64,000 nucleotides of DNA, from positions 248,001 to 312,000 of the forward strand of contig NZ_JABXOF010000003.1 in the NCBI RefSeq assembly GCF_013375155.1. Reading direction: 5' to 3'. Both the position numbers and the translations under genes were made by a program. Positions 52,541 through 61,432 of this stretch are shown here, piece after piece (the stretch's first letter is position 1; each line of letters opens with the position of its first letter). The notes under the pieces were generated by a model. It saw nothing but the letters and a program-made list of their open reading frames with translations, did not search any database and was not told the DNA's origin. This stretch comes from Serratia ureilytica. GTDB taxonomy: Bacteria; Pseudomonadota; Gammaproteobacteria; Enterobacterales; Enterobacteriaceae.

Positions 52541-53086
52541 ATGCCAACTATCCCCGCACCGCGCAGCGCCCTGCTGGTTATCGACATGCAAGTCGGCCTG
52601 TTCGCCTCGCCGGACCATCCCCCGTTCGCCGCCGAAACCCTTCTGGCGAAGACCCATGCGTTGATACGCGCCGCACGCGTGGCGAATGCGCTCGTGGTGT
52701 TTATTCGCCACACCGGCCCGGCAGGTTCACCTATCGCCGCAAACAGTCCACTGTGGCAAGTTCACCCCGATCTCGACACCGATGCGCAAGCCGACTGGTT
52801 CATCGATAAAACCCATCCCAGCTGTTTTTACCGGACTGGCCTGGCGGAGCGGCTTAAGCAAGCCGGCATCGGTCGGTTGGTGATTTCGGGAATGAAAACG
52901 CAATACTGCGTAGACACCGCGTGTCGGCGCGGCGCGGAGTTGGGATTTGACCTGGTGTTGGCCGCCGATGCCCATAGCTGTTCGGACACGGCGGCGCTCG
53001 GCGCCGACGCCATTATCCGTCACCATAACCAGACCCTGTCGGGGCCGTTCGTGACGCTGGCGCTGGCGGAAGAGGTGAAATTCTAA
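52541..53086 (+). CDS. Isochorismatase-family cysteine hydrolase
   Basis: A 181-residue cysteine hydrolase. The catalytic Asp is in SALLVIDMQVGLFASP, the Lys in FIDKTHPSCFYRTGL and the Cys in VISGMKTQYCVDTACRRGAE. The cis-peptide and active-site arrangement are those of nicotinamidase/isochorismatase-like enzymes, with the substrate not evident. ACGGAGAAG precedes ATG 52541. It lies 42 bases beyond a terminator that is the last element of a threonine-codon attenuator, so expression should rise when threonyl-tRNA is short. A link to threonine metabolism is not known for the family. Confidence 0.9.
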   Translation: MPTIPAPRSALLVIDMQVGLFASPDHPPFAAETLLAKTHALIRAARVANALVVFIRHTGPAGSPIAANSPLWQVHPDLDTDAQADWFIDKTHPSCFYRTGLAERLKQAGIGRLVISGMKTQYCVDTACRRGAELGFDLVLAADAHSCSDTAALGADAIIRHHNQTLSGPFVTLALAEEVKF

Positions 53087-53107
53087 AACACGCGCGACTT
53101 GGCTGCC

Positions 53108-53129
53108 AGGCCGGGCCAACGCCCGGCCT
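53108..53129. terminator. Convergent terminator
   Basis: AGGCCGGGC (53108-53116), CAAC loop, GCCCGGCCT (53121-53129). It separates the hydrolase gene from the convergent peptidase gene ending at 53132. Confidence 0.75.
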
Positions 53130-53131
53130 CC

Positions 53132-54628
53132 TCAGCGGCAAACCTTGTCGCGGCGCGGCTTTTTCGGCGCCAGCAGATACTCCACCACGCTTTCGTCGAC
53201 GCAGCTGTCGATGCCGTTCAGCGCCAACGTATGTCCGTCGCGTTCGCGGGTGATCAGCGGGCTTTTAAAGGCCGAGGCCATCACCTGGGCATTGCGGTAC
53301 GGCGTGGTTGGATCGTAGCGCTGGGCGACGAACAGCAGCGGCGGCAGCGCGGCGGACGCCACCGGCATGTGCGGCCGATCTTTGCCGCGGTACGGCCACA
53401 GGTCGCACATTTCCAGCGGATACTCGTGCAGCGGCAGATAGTGGGCATATAAAGCGGCGGTATTAATCTCCTGCCGCTGCCTGCGCAACAGCTGCGGATC
53501 GGCCGTTGGGTTGGCGACGTCGGCGCAGGTGATGACGTTCAGGGCATCATCGGCATCCGGAGAATAGCTTTCGTCGATCAGATCGGAAACCTGTTGCCCG
53601 GCGATGCCGGCATCGAGCTGGCGCAGTACGGTGGCCAGTTCATGCCAGCGCTCCGGCCACAACAGCAGCGAACGCGTCACCGTCAGCACATCGTCGGCGG
53701 AGATCTCATAGCCCGCCGCAGTGACGAACGGCTGCTCATGCAGCTTGCGCAGCAAAGCATGATAACGCTGAAGCGCCTGATTGGCGCCGCCGCCAAGCTG
53801 GCAGCTGTCGGTTTTTCCGCAATAGGCGGCGAAACGCAGGAAACTTTGCTGGAAGCCTCGCTCCTGATTCATGCGCTGGGTGAAATCGTCCTCCGCCAGA
53901 TCCACCACCCCGTCCAGCACCAGCGCGCGCGTTTTCTTCGGAAAACGTTCGGCATACAGCGCCGCCACCTTGGTGCCGTAAGAGTACGCCACCGCCGTCA
54001 GCCCCGGTTCGCCCAGCGCATGGCGGATCGCGTTCAGATCGTTGACCGCCTCGTCGGTGCCGATGTGTTGCAGCACGTCCGCGCCGGTCTGTTTGATGCA
54101 GGCGGCGATCAGGGTGCGCGTCTGGTTCTCCGCGCCGGCCACGTCGTTGTCGTCCGGTTCAGGGAGTTCGTCACCTTCGGCCACCTGGCAGGAAATTTTT
54201 GGCGTCGATTGACCGACGCCGCGCGGATCGTAACCGATGATGTCGTAGGATTTACGCAGTTTGGCGACGTGGGCGTCGTTGCCGAGATAAGGATTGATCC
54301 CCGGCAGGCCCGGCCCGCCGCTGATCACCACGACGCTGCCCTTTTTCGGCCCGGTGGCGGGCAGCAGGGTCAGCGCCAGACGCACGGTCGGTTCCCCCGC
54401 CTGCGCCGAATGGGCGGGAGGCGTAGCGTAAACCAACGGCACGTCGAGGTAGCCGCAGCGCAGCCCCGCCTGCGGCGCTTCATCGAACCAACGCTGAAAG
54501 CCGCTGTTGAGACAAGATTGCCAACGAACGCCGTTCTCGGGCGCCGCGCCGTGAGCCGCAGGTTTGGCCTGGGCGGGCAACGCGGCGGCGGTCGCGGCGA
54601 GCAGCGCCAGAATACGCAGTACTGACAT
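53132..54628 (-). CDS. Secreted S33-type alpha/beta hydrolase (tripeptidyl aminopeptidase-like)
   Basis: A 498-residue exported enzyme. The signal is MSVLRILALLAATAAALPAQ. The oxyanion strand is SVVVISGGPGLPGINPY and the nucleophile elbow AVAYSYGTKVAALYAE. The catalytic Asp is in LLFVAQRYDPTTPYRN, within the TAP-type C-terminal domain, and the His is in TRERDGHTLAL. The family comprises proline iminopeptidase and Streptomyces tripeptidyl aminopeptidase-like enzymes. AAGGACTCCCC precedes ATG 54628. It would cleave peptides in the periplasm or outside. Confidence 0.9.
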   Translation of the reverse strand: MSVLRILALLAATAAALPAQAKPAAHGAAPENGVRWQSCLNSGFQRWFDEAPQAGLRCGYLDVPLVYATPPAHSAQAGEPTVRLALTLLPATGPKKGSVVVISGGPGLPGINPYLGNDAHVAKLRKSYDIIGYDPRGVGQSTPKISCQVAEGDELPEPDDNDVAGAENQTRTLIAACIKQTGADVLQHIGTDEAVNDLNAIRHALGEPGLTAVAYSYGTKVAALYAERFPKKTRALVLDGVVDLAEDDFTQRMNQERGFQQSFLRFAAYCGKTDSCQLGGGANQALQRYHALLRKLHEQPFVTAAGYEISADDVLTVTRSLLLWPERWHELATVLRQLDAGIAGQQVSDLIDESYSPDADDALNVITCADVANPTADPQLLRRQRQEINTAALYAHYLPLHEYPLEMCDLWPYRGKDRPHMPVASAALPPLLFVAQRYDPTTPYRNAQVMASAFKSPLITRERDGHTLALNGIDSCVDESVVEYLLAPKKPRRDKVCR

Positions 54629-54849
54629 GGGGAGTCCTTTCAACTCAACGAATCGGTCAAAGGGTAACGATACTCGGTTAAACCGCTAGCCAATAGAACA
54701 TAAAAAAATGCGCGGGTGAAGCCGACGTCGTGCGTATGGAAAGACTTTTCTTTGCTCGGATTGATCTTATAACGCACAGAATGCTGCAAAAAACGCCGTT
54801 CACCTGCTAGGCTTAGAGTTCGTTAACCCACAAGGAACAGGAGAGCAGC

Positions 54850-55098
54850 ATGTTTGGTAAAGCGGAAGACAAAGCCAATGAAGCCGCAGGCGCGGTAGAA
54901 GAAGCGTTCGGTAAAGCCGTCGATTCGCCGGAGCATCAGGTGCGCGGCGCGGCGCGCAAGTACGCCTCCCAGGCCAGCTATGCCGCCCGTGACGCAGCGG
55001 ACAGCGTAAGAACGCAGGTGGAAGCCAACCCGCTGGCCGGCGTGGCCGTTGCGGCGGCAGTCGGCATCGTTTTCGGCTTCCTGCTGGGACGCAAATAA
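54850..55098 (+). CDS. YqjD/ElaB-like (DUF883/CsbD-type) membrane-anchored stress protein
   Basis: An 82-residue protein. The N-terminus (MFGKAEDKANEAAGAVEEAF) resembles CsbD/UPF0337 proteins. The middle is amphipathic (ARKYASQASYAARDAADSVR) and the C-terminus has the glycine-zipper anchor LAGVAVAAAVGIVFGFLLGRK of YqjD/ElaB. Related E. coli proteins bind stationary-phase ribosomes at the membrane, and whether this one does is unknown. ACAGGAGAGCAGC precedes the ATG. Confidence 0.85.
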   Translation: MFGKAEDKANEAAGAVEEAFGKAVDSPEHQVRGAARKYASQASYAARDAADSVRTQVEANPLAGVAVAAAVGIVFGFLLGRK

Positions 55099-55122
55099 GC
55101 GGCGAATGCGCCCTACGACAAT

Positions 55123-55146
55123 AGGCCCGTTACGGGCCTTTTTTTC
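55123..55146 (+). terminator. Intrinsic terminator of the YqjD/ElaB-like gene
   Basis: AGGCCCG (55123-55129), TTA, CGGGCCT (55133-55139) followed by seven T. Confidence 0.92.
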
Positions 55147-55278
55147 GCCCTTTTCTGCGCCGGCGCCGTTGTGCGTGCAAACTTTCATCTATCACAACCA
55201 TCGCTTAAAAAAACCAACGCCTTCAACTACGATTAGTTTGTGACCAGAGCAAGGCTCTGCGATCCGGCGGATAACCCT

Positions 55279-55332
55279 ATGAGGATTATCATCATTATCC
55301 ATGCTGTTTAAGCCGCTCTCCTTCACGCGGCT
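55279..55332 (+). promoter_or_regulatory. Fur-like box / Ile-run leader ahead of the EF-G paralogue
   Basis: GAGGATTATCATCATTATC (55281-55299) matches the Fur consensus at 15 of 19 positions. The same bases can be read as a mini-ORF from ATG 55279, MRIIIIIHAV and stop. A stem AGCCGC/GCGGCT (55311-55316, 55327-55332) follows, just before the AAGAAAGG Shine-Dalgarno of the EF-G gene. Fur control is the simpler reading; both could hold. Confidence 0.5.
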
Positions 55333-55346
55333 AAGAAAGGTTGATT

Positions 55347-57452
55347 ATGGCTCGCACCACCCCTATCGAACGTTACCGCAATATCGGCATCTCCGCGCAT
55401 ATCGATGCCGGCAAGACCACCACCACCGAGCGGATTCTGTTTTACACCGGGGTCAGCCACAAGCTGGGCGAAGTGCATGACGGCGCGGCGACCATGGACT
55501 GGATGGCGCAGGAACAAGAGCGCGGCATCACCATCACCTCGGCGGCCACCACCTGCTTCTGGAACGGCATGCAGCATAATTATCCGCAGCACCGCATCAA
55601 TATCATCGACACCCCCGGGCACGTCGATTTCACCATTGAAGTGGAGCGCTCAATGCGCGTGCTGGACGGCGCCGTCATGGTCTATGACTCGGTGGGCGGC
55701 GTCCAGCCGCAGTCGGAAACCGTCTGGCGCCAGGCCAACAAATACAAAGTGCCGCGGCTGGCGTTCGTCAACAAGATGGACCGCATCGGCGCGGACTTTT
55801 TCCGCGTGCGCAAAATGATGATCGAACGCCTCAAAGCCAACCCGGTGCCGATCGTTATTCCTATCGGCGCCGAAGACCGCTTCAGCGGCGTGGTGGATCT
55901 GGTGCGGATGAAAGCCATTCTGTGGGACGAAGCCTCGCAGGGCATGAACTTCAGCTTCGAAGAGATCCCGGCCGACCTGCGCGAATCGGCGCAGGAGTGG
56001 CGTGAAAACATGATTGAAGCGGCCGCCGAAGCGTCGGAAGAACTGATGGAGAAATACCTCAATCAGGTGCCGCTGAGCGAAGAGGAGATCGTTCACGGGC
56101 TGCGGGTGCGCACCGTCGCCGGCGAAATCCAACCGATGCTGTGCGGATCGGCGTTCCGCAACAAAGGCGTGCAGCGCATGCTGGACGCGGTGATCGAGCT
56201 GATGCCCTCGCCGCTCGACGTGCCGCCGATGGAGGGCCACGGCGAACACGATGAAATCATCACTCGCAAAGCCGACGACAACGAAAAATTCTCGGCGCTG
56301 GCGTTTAAGCTGATGACCGACCCGTTCGTCGGCCAACTCACCTTCGTGCGCGTCTATTCCGGGGTGCTGGCCAAAGGCAGCAGCGTTTATAACCCAATCA
56401 AGGGCAAAAAGGAGCGTATCGGCCGCATCGTGCAGATGCACGCCAACGATCGTAAGGACATCGACGAACTGCACGCAGGCGACATTGCCGCCTGCGTCGG
56501 CCTGAAGGACGTCACCACCGGCGATACGCTGTGCGATCCCGGCGCCATCATTACGCTGGAGCGCATGACCTTCCCCGAACCGGTGATCGCCCAGGCGATC
56601 GAGCCGAAGACCAAGGGCGATCAGGAGAAAATGGGCATCGCGCTGCAGCGGCTCTCTTCGGAAGATCCGTCGTTCCGCGTGCGCACCGATGAAGAATCCG
56701 GCCAAACCATTATCTACGGCATGGGCGAGCTGCACCTGGAGATTATCGTCGATCGCATGCGCCGCGAGTTCGGGGTGGAGACCACCACCGGCAAACCGCA
56801 GGTGTCTTACCGCGAAACCATCCGCAAACGGGTGGCCGACGTGGAAGGCAAGTTCGTGCGCCAATCCGGCGGTAAAGGGCAATACGGCCACGTGGTGCTG
56901 ACCGTCGAGCCGAACGAACCCGGCAAAGGCTTCGAGTTCTTCGATGAGATCAAGGGCGGCGTCATTCCCGGCGAGTTTATCCCGGCGGTGAAAAAAGGCG
57001 TGCTCGAGGCGCTGAATAACGGCGTGCTGGCCGGTTATCAGGTGGTGGACGTCAAGGTGCACCTGACCTTCGGTTCTTACCATGACGTCGACTCGTCGGA
57101 ACAGGCGTTCCGCATGGCGGCGATCTTCGGCTTCAAGGACGCCTGCCGCCTGGCGGATCCGGTGATCCTCGAGCCGATCATGTCGGTGGAAGTAGAAACG
57201 CCGGAGGATTATGCCGGCAACGTGATGGGCGATCTCTCCTCACGCCGCGGTCTGGTGCAGGGTATGGAAGATATCCCGGGCGGCGGCGGCAAGGAAATTC
57301 GCGCCAAGGTGCCGCTGTCCGAGATGTTCGGCTACTCGACCACCCTGCGTTCGATGTCGCAGGGCCGCGCCACCTACACCATGGAATTCAGCCACTACGC
57401 CGAAGCGCCGCGCAACGTGGCCGAAGAGATCATTCACCACAGCAAGCGTTAA
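55347..57452 (+). CDS. Elongation factor G paralogue (EF-G2), stand-alone
   Basis: A 701-residue translational GTPase. G1 is [20 protein letters not shown]2 RGITITS, G3 DTPGHVDF and G4 NKMDR, with all five EF-G domains complete. [17 protein letters not shown] (domain III) and [11 protein letters not shown] are conserved. It differs from canonical enterobacterial FusA at many sites (for example YDSVGG where FusA has YCAVGG, and shortened domain IV loops). It is not in the rpsL-rpsG-fusA-tuf operon. As a second EF-G it may serve recycling, stress translation or fusidate tolerance. The Fur-like site upstream suggests expression under iron limitation. ATG 55347 follows AAGG. Confidence 0.93.
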   Translation: MARTTPIERYRNIGISAHIDAGKTTTTERILFYTGVSHKLGEVHDGAATMDWMAQEQERGITITSAATTCFWNGMQHNYPQHRINIIDTPGHVDFTIEVERSMRVLDGAVMVYDSVGGVQPQSETVWRQANKYKVPRLAFVNKMDRIGADFFRVRKMMIERLKANPVPIVIPIGAEDRFSGVVDLVRMKAILWDEASQGMNFSFEEIPADLRESAQEWRENMIEAAAEASEELMEKYLNQVPLSEEEIVHGLRVRTVAGEIQPMLCGSAFRNKGVQRMLDAVIELMPSPLDVPPMEGHGEHDEIITRKADDNEKFSALAFKLMTDPFVGQLTFVRVYSGVLAKGSSVYNPIKGKKERIGRIVQMHANDRKDIDELHAGDIAACVGLKDVTTGDTLCDPGAIITLERMTFPEPVIAQAIEPKTKGDQEKMGIALQRLSSEDPSFRVRTDEESGQTIIYGMGELHLEIIVDRMRREFGVETTTGKPQVSYRETIRKRVADVEGKFVRQSGGKGQYGHVVLTVEPNEPGKGFEFFDEIKGGVIPGEFIPAVKKGVLEALNNGVLAGYQVVDVKVHLTFGSYHDVDSSEQAFRMAAIFGFKDACRLADPVILEPIMSVEVETPEDYAGNVMGDLSSRRGLVQGMEDIPGGGGKEIRAKVPLSEMFGYSTTLRSMSQGRATYTMEFSHYAEAPRNVAEEIIHHSKR

Positions 57453-57457
57453 CCCTC

Positions 57458-57480
57458 ACGCCCGCCGCCACGGCGGGCGT
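57458..57480. terminator. Convergent terminator
   Basis: ACGCCCGCC (57458-57466) pairs with GGCGGGCGT (57472-57480) between the EF-G paralogue and the convergent transporter gene, whose stop it touches. Confidence 0.75.
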
Positions 57481-58448
57481 CACCTCGGCTTGTCCTCCAG
57501 CGCCACCACCACTGGCTGCGGTTTGATGCGCATGGCGTACACCACGCCGGCCATCAGACAGACGATGCCCGCCAGCGTCAGCAGCGGCGGCCAGGCCTGG
57601 CGCAACAGAAAGGTATACGCCAACCCCGCCAGAATTTCGAACACGATGAGCGGCCCCACCAACACCGTCGGCAGCCGCTGGCTGGCTTCGTTCCAGCACA
57701 GCGCCCCCAGCCAGGAGCAGAACACGCCGATGATCAGCATCAGAGGGATAAACACCTCAGGGCGCGGGCCGAACGGCAAGGCGAACGCCGGCTCGCTCAG
57801 CGCCAACTGACCGCAGACCGCCAGATAGCCCAGCAGCGCCAGCGGCAGCGTCACCAGCCCTTGGGCCGTGGCCCAGGTGGCCGGACGCTGCGTCGGATTC
57901 TCCCGCAGCCAGCGTGAATTGCGCAGCGGGAACCAGGTCCAGCACGCCACCGCCAACACGGCCAGCCCAAGACCGCTGAGATAGCGCCAGCCGTCGATCG
58001 GCACCGCATTGCCGCGCAGCTCGGCGACGTTCACGCACGCCAATCCACAGACGATCAACAGCAGTGCCGGCGCCAGTTTGCCCCAGGCCAGGCGCCCGTC
58101 GTGCCGGCCGTAAAACAGATTGGCGCAAATGGCGATCACGACCGGCAAGGTGCCGATGATCATGGTCGACACCGGCGCACCGGTGCGCTGAATGGCGCTG
58201 GCCAGGCACAGGTAGTACAGCAGATTGCCGATAGCTGTCAGCTTGAGCGCTTCCCACCAATCCTGGCGCCGCAGCTTATGCAGGCGGCGGCGATCGAACC
58301 ACGCCAGCGGCAAGGCGATCAGCCCGAAGGCCAGATAGCGCCCGGTGGACTGCAGCGCGGCGGGATAGTCCGGTACCAGCAACGGACCGACGAAAATCAA
58401 TCCCCACATCAGCCCGGCGGCCAGGGCAAACACAACGCCAATGAACAT
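57480..58448 (-). CDS. DMT-superfamily transporter (EamA type)
   Basis: A 322-residue membrane protein with ten helices. It begins FIGVVFALAAGLMWGLIFVG. Repeat-1 has YLCLASAIQRTGAPVSTMII and repeat-2 LNEAS-like SWLGALCWNEASQRLPTVLV. The substrate is unknown; amino-acid or metabolite export is usual. GGAG precedes the ATG. It lies 98 bp downstream of an AraC regulator in the same direction, which probably controls it. Confidence 0.9.
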   Translation of the reverse strand: MFIGVVFALAAGLMWGLIFVGPLLVPDYPAALQSTGRYLAFGLIALPLAWFDRRRLHKLRRQDWWEALKLTAIGNLLYYLCLASAIQRTGAPVSTMIIGTLPVVIAICANLFYGRHDGRLAWGKLAPALLLIVCGLACVNVAELRGNAVPIDGWRYLSGLGLAVLAVACWTWFPLRNSRWLRENPTQRPATWATAQGLVTLPLALLGYLAVCGQLALSEPAFALPFGPRPEVFIPLMLIIGVFCSWLGALCWNEASQRLPTVLVGPLIVFEILAGLAYTFLLRQAWPPLLTLAGIVCLMAGVVYAMRIKPQPVVVALEDKPR

Positions 58449-58546
58449 AACAACTCCGACAAACGGCCGGTGCGGCCAACCCGCCCGACAAGACAGCGGC
58501 AGAGTAACGAAAACGCGGGGAGGAATTATTGTAGCAGGTTGCTGTT

Positions 58547-59374
58547 TTAGCCCAATTTCACCTGTTTCTGGAAACGCACTGGCGTGACGCCGTAACGGTT
58601 GGCGAAGGCGCGCGTCAGGTGCGCCTGATCGGTCAGCCCCGCCGCCGCCGCCACCTGTGCGGCGGGCATGCCGCGCTCCAGCATGCGTTTGGCCTGCGAC
58701 AGCCGGATCGCCATCAGCATCTGCTGCGGCGAGACGTGATATTCGGCCTTGAACTTGCGCAGGAAATGGTACGGGCTGAGCGACACCAGCTCGGCCAGTT
58801 GGTTGAGCGTTATAGCCTCGGCGAAGTTATCGTGCAGGTAGCTTTTCACCACCTCGAAACGGTGCGCCGCCTCGGCTTTCTCCCGGCGCCCTGTGCGGAT
58901 GTGCGGTTGCAGCAACGCCACCGCTTCCAACAGCAGGCCGTCGAGCGTAAGCGGATCGTCGGTTTGCCACAGCGCGGCGAGAATGGCGGACAGGCGCTGC
59001 GCCGCCCGCGGATCGTGGCGCACCGCATCGGTAAACCACTGGCTCCGATCGCCGGACAGCTGCTCCAGCGCCTCGGGCGCCAGATAGAGCATGCGGTAAC
59101 ACCAGCCGCCCGGCGTTTCGGCTTCGCCGGTATGCAGCTCGTCAGGATTCATCAGCACCAGCGCGCCCGGCGCCGCCAGGTGCTGCGCCCCGCGATAGCG
59201 GAAGCGCTCCGCCCCGGTGTCCACGGTGCCGATGGCGAAGGCGTCGTGGGTATGCGGCTCGAAGGCATAGCGTTCGATATGCGCCTGATAGAGTTCGACG
59301 CCGGGCAGATGCGACAAATGCCGGAACTGCGCGCTGTCCTTCTCGAACGGAAACTGTTGTGGAACCCCTTGCAC
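58547..59374 (-). CDS. AraC-family transcriptional regulator
   Basis: A 275-residue regulator. An N-terminal cupin sensor (IERYAFEPHTHDAFAIGTVD, GALVLMNPDELHTGEAETPG) is followed by two C-terminal helix-turn-helices: ITLNQLAELVSLSPYHFLRK and AAQVAAAAGLTDQAHLTRAF. The start is GTG 59374, preceded by an excellent GAGGAGG. It stands upstream of, and in line with, the DMT transporter gene, so it likely activates its export. Confidence 0.9.
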   Translation of the reverse strand: MQGVPQQFPFEKDSAQFRHLSHLPGVELYQAHIERYAFEPHTHDAFAIGTVDTGAERFRYRGAQHLAAPGALVLMNPDELHTGEAETPGGWCYRMLYLAPEALEQLSGDRSQWFTDAVRHDPRAAQRLSAILAALWQTDDPLTLDGLLLEAVALLQPHIRTGRREKAEAAHRFEVVKSYLHDNFAEAITLNQLAELVSLSPYHFLRKFKAEYHVSPQQMLMAIRLSQAKRMLERGMPAAQVAAAAGLTDQAHLTRAFANRYGVTPVRFQKQVKLG

Positions 59375-59570
59375 TCGACCTCCTCATCCGTGCTGACAAT
59401 CTGCTCAGCATAGCCAAAACATCGCCGGTTGAGTAGCCGCCCTGGTCCTTTCGTGCCCCTCGCCTGGACGATCGGCGCCATTCGGCGTAGGGTTAAGGTC
59501 CCTGTCCCTTTCAGACGGGCCGCATCGCGAAGCTCATCGGCCCCTGACACTCCGCAAACAAGAGGCAACA

Positions 59571-61004
59571 ATGTATCCGGATACTCAACTGTATATCGAT
59601 GGACAATGGCGCAGCGCGCTGGCCGGAAAAACCCTGCCGGTCTCCAACCCCGCTACCGACGAGATCATCGGTCAAGTGGCGCACGCCGCCGCAGAGGATC
59701 TCGATCTGGCGCTGGCCGCCACCGAACGCGGGTTTAACGTTTGGCGAAACACCGCCGCACACCAGCGCGCCAACCTGATGCGCAAAGCCGCTGCGCTGCT
59801 GCGCGAACGCGCCGACGCCGTCGCCGCCATCATGACGCAGGAACAGGGTAAGCCGGTGGCGCAGGCCAAAATCGAAATTCTCAACGCCGCCGACGTGATC
59901 GAGTGGTTCGCCGGCGAAGCCACCCGCACCTACGGGCAGATTATTCCGTCCCGCGCTCGCGACGTGCAGCAGCAAACCCTGAAACTGCCGGTCGGCCCGG
60001 TGGCCGCCTTCACGCCGTGGAACTTCCCGATCAACCAGATCGTGCGCAAGCTGTCCGCCGCGCTGGCGGCGGGTTGTTCAATCATCGTCAAAGGCCCGGA
60101 AGAAACGCCGGCCTCACCGGCTGAGCTGATCAAAGCCTTCGCCGACGCCGGCATTCCGGCCGGGGTGATCGCGCTGGTGTACGGCACCCCGGCGGAAATC
60201 TCGGAATACCTGATCCCGCATCCGACCATTCGCAAGATCTCCTTCACCGGCTCCACCCGCGTGGGCAAACATCTGGCTGCGCTGGCCGGCCAGCATATGA
60301 AAAAGGCCACCATGGAGCTGGGCGGCCACGCGCCGGTGCTGATCTTCGACGACGCCGATCTCGACGCGGCGGCCAAAGAGCTGGCGCAATCCAAGTTCCG
60401 CAACGCCGGCCAGGTCTGTATCGCCCCGACCCGCTTCCTGATCCAGCAAGGCGTTTATGAAGCCTTCGTGGAGAAATTCACCGCCGCGGTGCGTGAACTC
60501 AAGCTCGGCAACGGGCTGGAAGACGGCGTGACGATGGGGCCGATGGTGCTGGGCCGCAGCGTCGACAATATCGAGGCGCTGGTGCAAGACGCTATCGCCC
60601 ACGGGGCGAAGGCCAGCACCGGCGGCAAACGCGTGGCGGGCAAAGGCAACTTCTTCGAGCCGACGGTGCTGCGTGACGTGCCGCTGAGCGCGCGCGCCAT
60701 GTCGGAAGAGCCGTTTGGCCCGGTCGCCCTGCTACGCCCGTTCGCCACCTACGACGAGGCGATCGCCGAAGCCAATCGCCTGCCGTACGGGCTGGCCGCC
60801 TACGCTTACAGCCGCAACATCGCCACCGTCAATGCGCTGGGGCGCGACGTGGAGAGCGGCATGCTGAGCATCAACCACATCGGTTTCGGCCTGCCGGAAA
60901 CGCCGTTTGGCGGCGTGAAGGACTCCGGCCACGGCACCGAAGGCGGCAGCGAAGCGATCGAGTCCTACCTGGAAACGCGTTTTGTCACCGTCGCCGGCCG
61001 TTAA
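59571..61004 (+). CDS. NAD(P)+-dependent aldehyde dehydrogenase (succinate-semialdehyde dehydrogenase-like)
   Basis: A 477-residue ALDH. It has [20 protein letters not shown] (N-terminal cofactor region), [11 protein letters not shown], the general-base Glu in [18 protein letters not shown], and the nucleophile Cys in [29 protein letters not shown] and [20 protein letters not shown] follow. The last resembles the GabD/SAD group. The substrate could be succinic semialdehyde or another aldehyde. AGAGGCAACA precedes the ATG. It is monocistronic, with a hairpin-rich gap following. Confidence 0.9.
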   Translation: MYPDTQLYIDGQWRSALAGKTLPVSNPATDEIIGQVAHAAAEDLDLALAATERGFNVWRNTAAHQRANLMRKAAALLRERADAVAAIMTQEQGKPVAQAKIEILNAADVIEWFAGEATRTYGQIIPSRARDVQQQTLKLPVGPVAAFTPWNFPINQIVRKLSAALAAGCSIIVKGPEETPASPAELIKAFADAGIPAGVIALVYGTPAEISEYLIPHPTIRKISFTGSTRVGKHLAALAGQHMKKATMELGGHAPVLIFDDADLDAAAKELAQSKFRNAGQVCIAPTRFLIQQGVYEAFVEKFTAAVRELKLGNGLEDGVTMGPMVLGRSVDNIEALVQDAIAHGAKASTGGKRVAGKGNFFEPTVLRDVPLSARAMSEEPFGPVALLRPFATYDEAIAEANRLPYGLAAYAYSRNIATVNALGRDVESGMLSINHIGFGLPETPFGGVKDSGHGTEGGSEAIESYLETRFVTVAGR

Positions 61005-61021
61005 TCGCACGTCGGATGAAT

Positions 61022-61294
61022 AGCCAGAAGCCCCGCAATGCGGGTAATCCTGGTTAGTTAGCGTTTTTCTGAACGTATTTGTGCAGTTTTCGGTCGATAA
61101 AGGTGAGATGCGCCATGAAGCTCATACGCTTCGACCGAGCCAGGGGCCGAAGGCGCGGCCCCTGGCAACCCGCGCCTTTGCCCTATCAGACGGTTGGCTT
61201 TGCCAACTTCCCTCTCTCCGCCATACCGCATTGAGGCCGGTTGCGACAGGCGTCCCTGCCTGTCTCACCTGAAACCGCCGTCCATGGCGGTTTC
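61022..61294 (+). ncRNA. Highly structured intergenic region, candidate RNA
   Basis: Five hairpins lie in a row with no gene: CCCGC/GCGGG (61032-61044, nested in CCAG/CTGG), CCAGGGGCC/GGCCCCTGG (61140-61165), GTTGGC/GCCAAC (61193-61207), GACAGGC/GCCTGTC (61245-61264) and GAAACCGCC/GGCGGTTTC (61271-61294). The first may end the ALDH transcript. The others suggest a structured RNA or palindromic-repeat cluster. No U-tract or promoter is certain. The remainder of 61005-61432 is unremarkable. Confidence 0.35.
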
Positions 61295-61432
61295 TCCTAA
61301 TGCGCTATGCCTGCGTTCGGCGTCTTCAAGGGCGCCCAACACCCTGCTTATCTCACTATTTTCATTGCCTTTCATAACACAACATCAAACGAATGGGATA
61401 AGAATGGTTCATCGCGTCTTAGCGTGAACTTT

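Noticed and set aside
52321-52809. Forward frame with a five-His run, reminiscent of a hisL leader
   Set aside because: This frame has no start close to the run, reads through the terminator and overlaps the hydrolase gene. The Thr frame starts at the predicted +1 and stops before the terminator.
55650-57083. Long reverse frame opposite the EF-G paralogue
   Set aside because: His-rich antisense shadow without Shine-Dalgarno or domain features.
61081-61272. Forward frame of 63 codons after the aldehyde dehydrogenase
   Set aside because: It runs through several strong hairpins and has no ribosome-binding site; structured non-coding sequence is a better reading.
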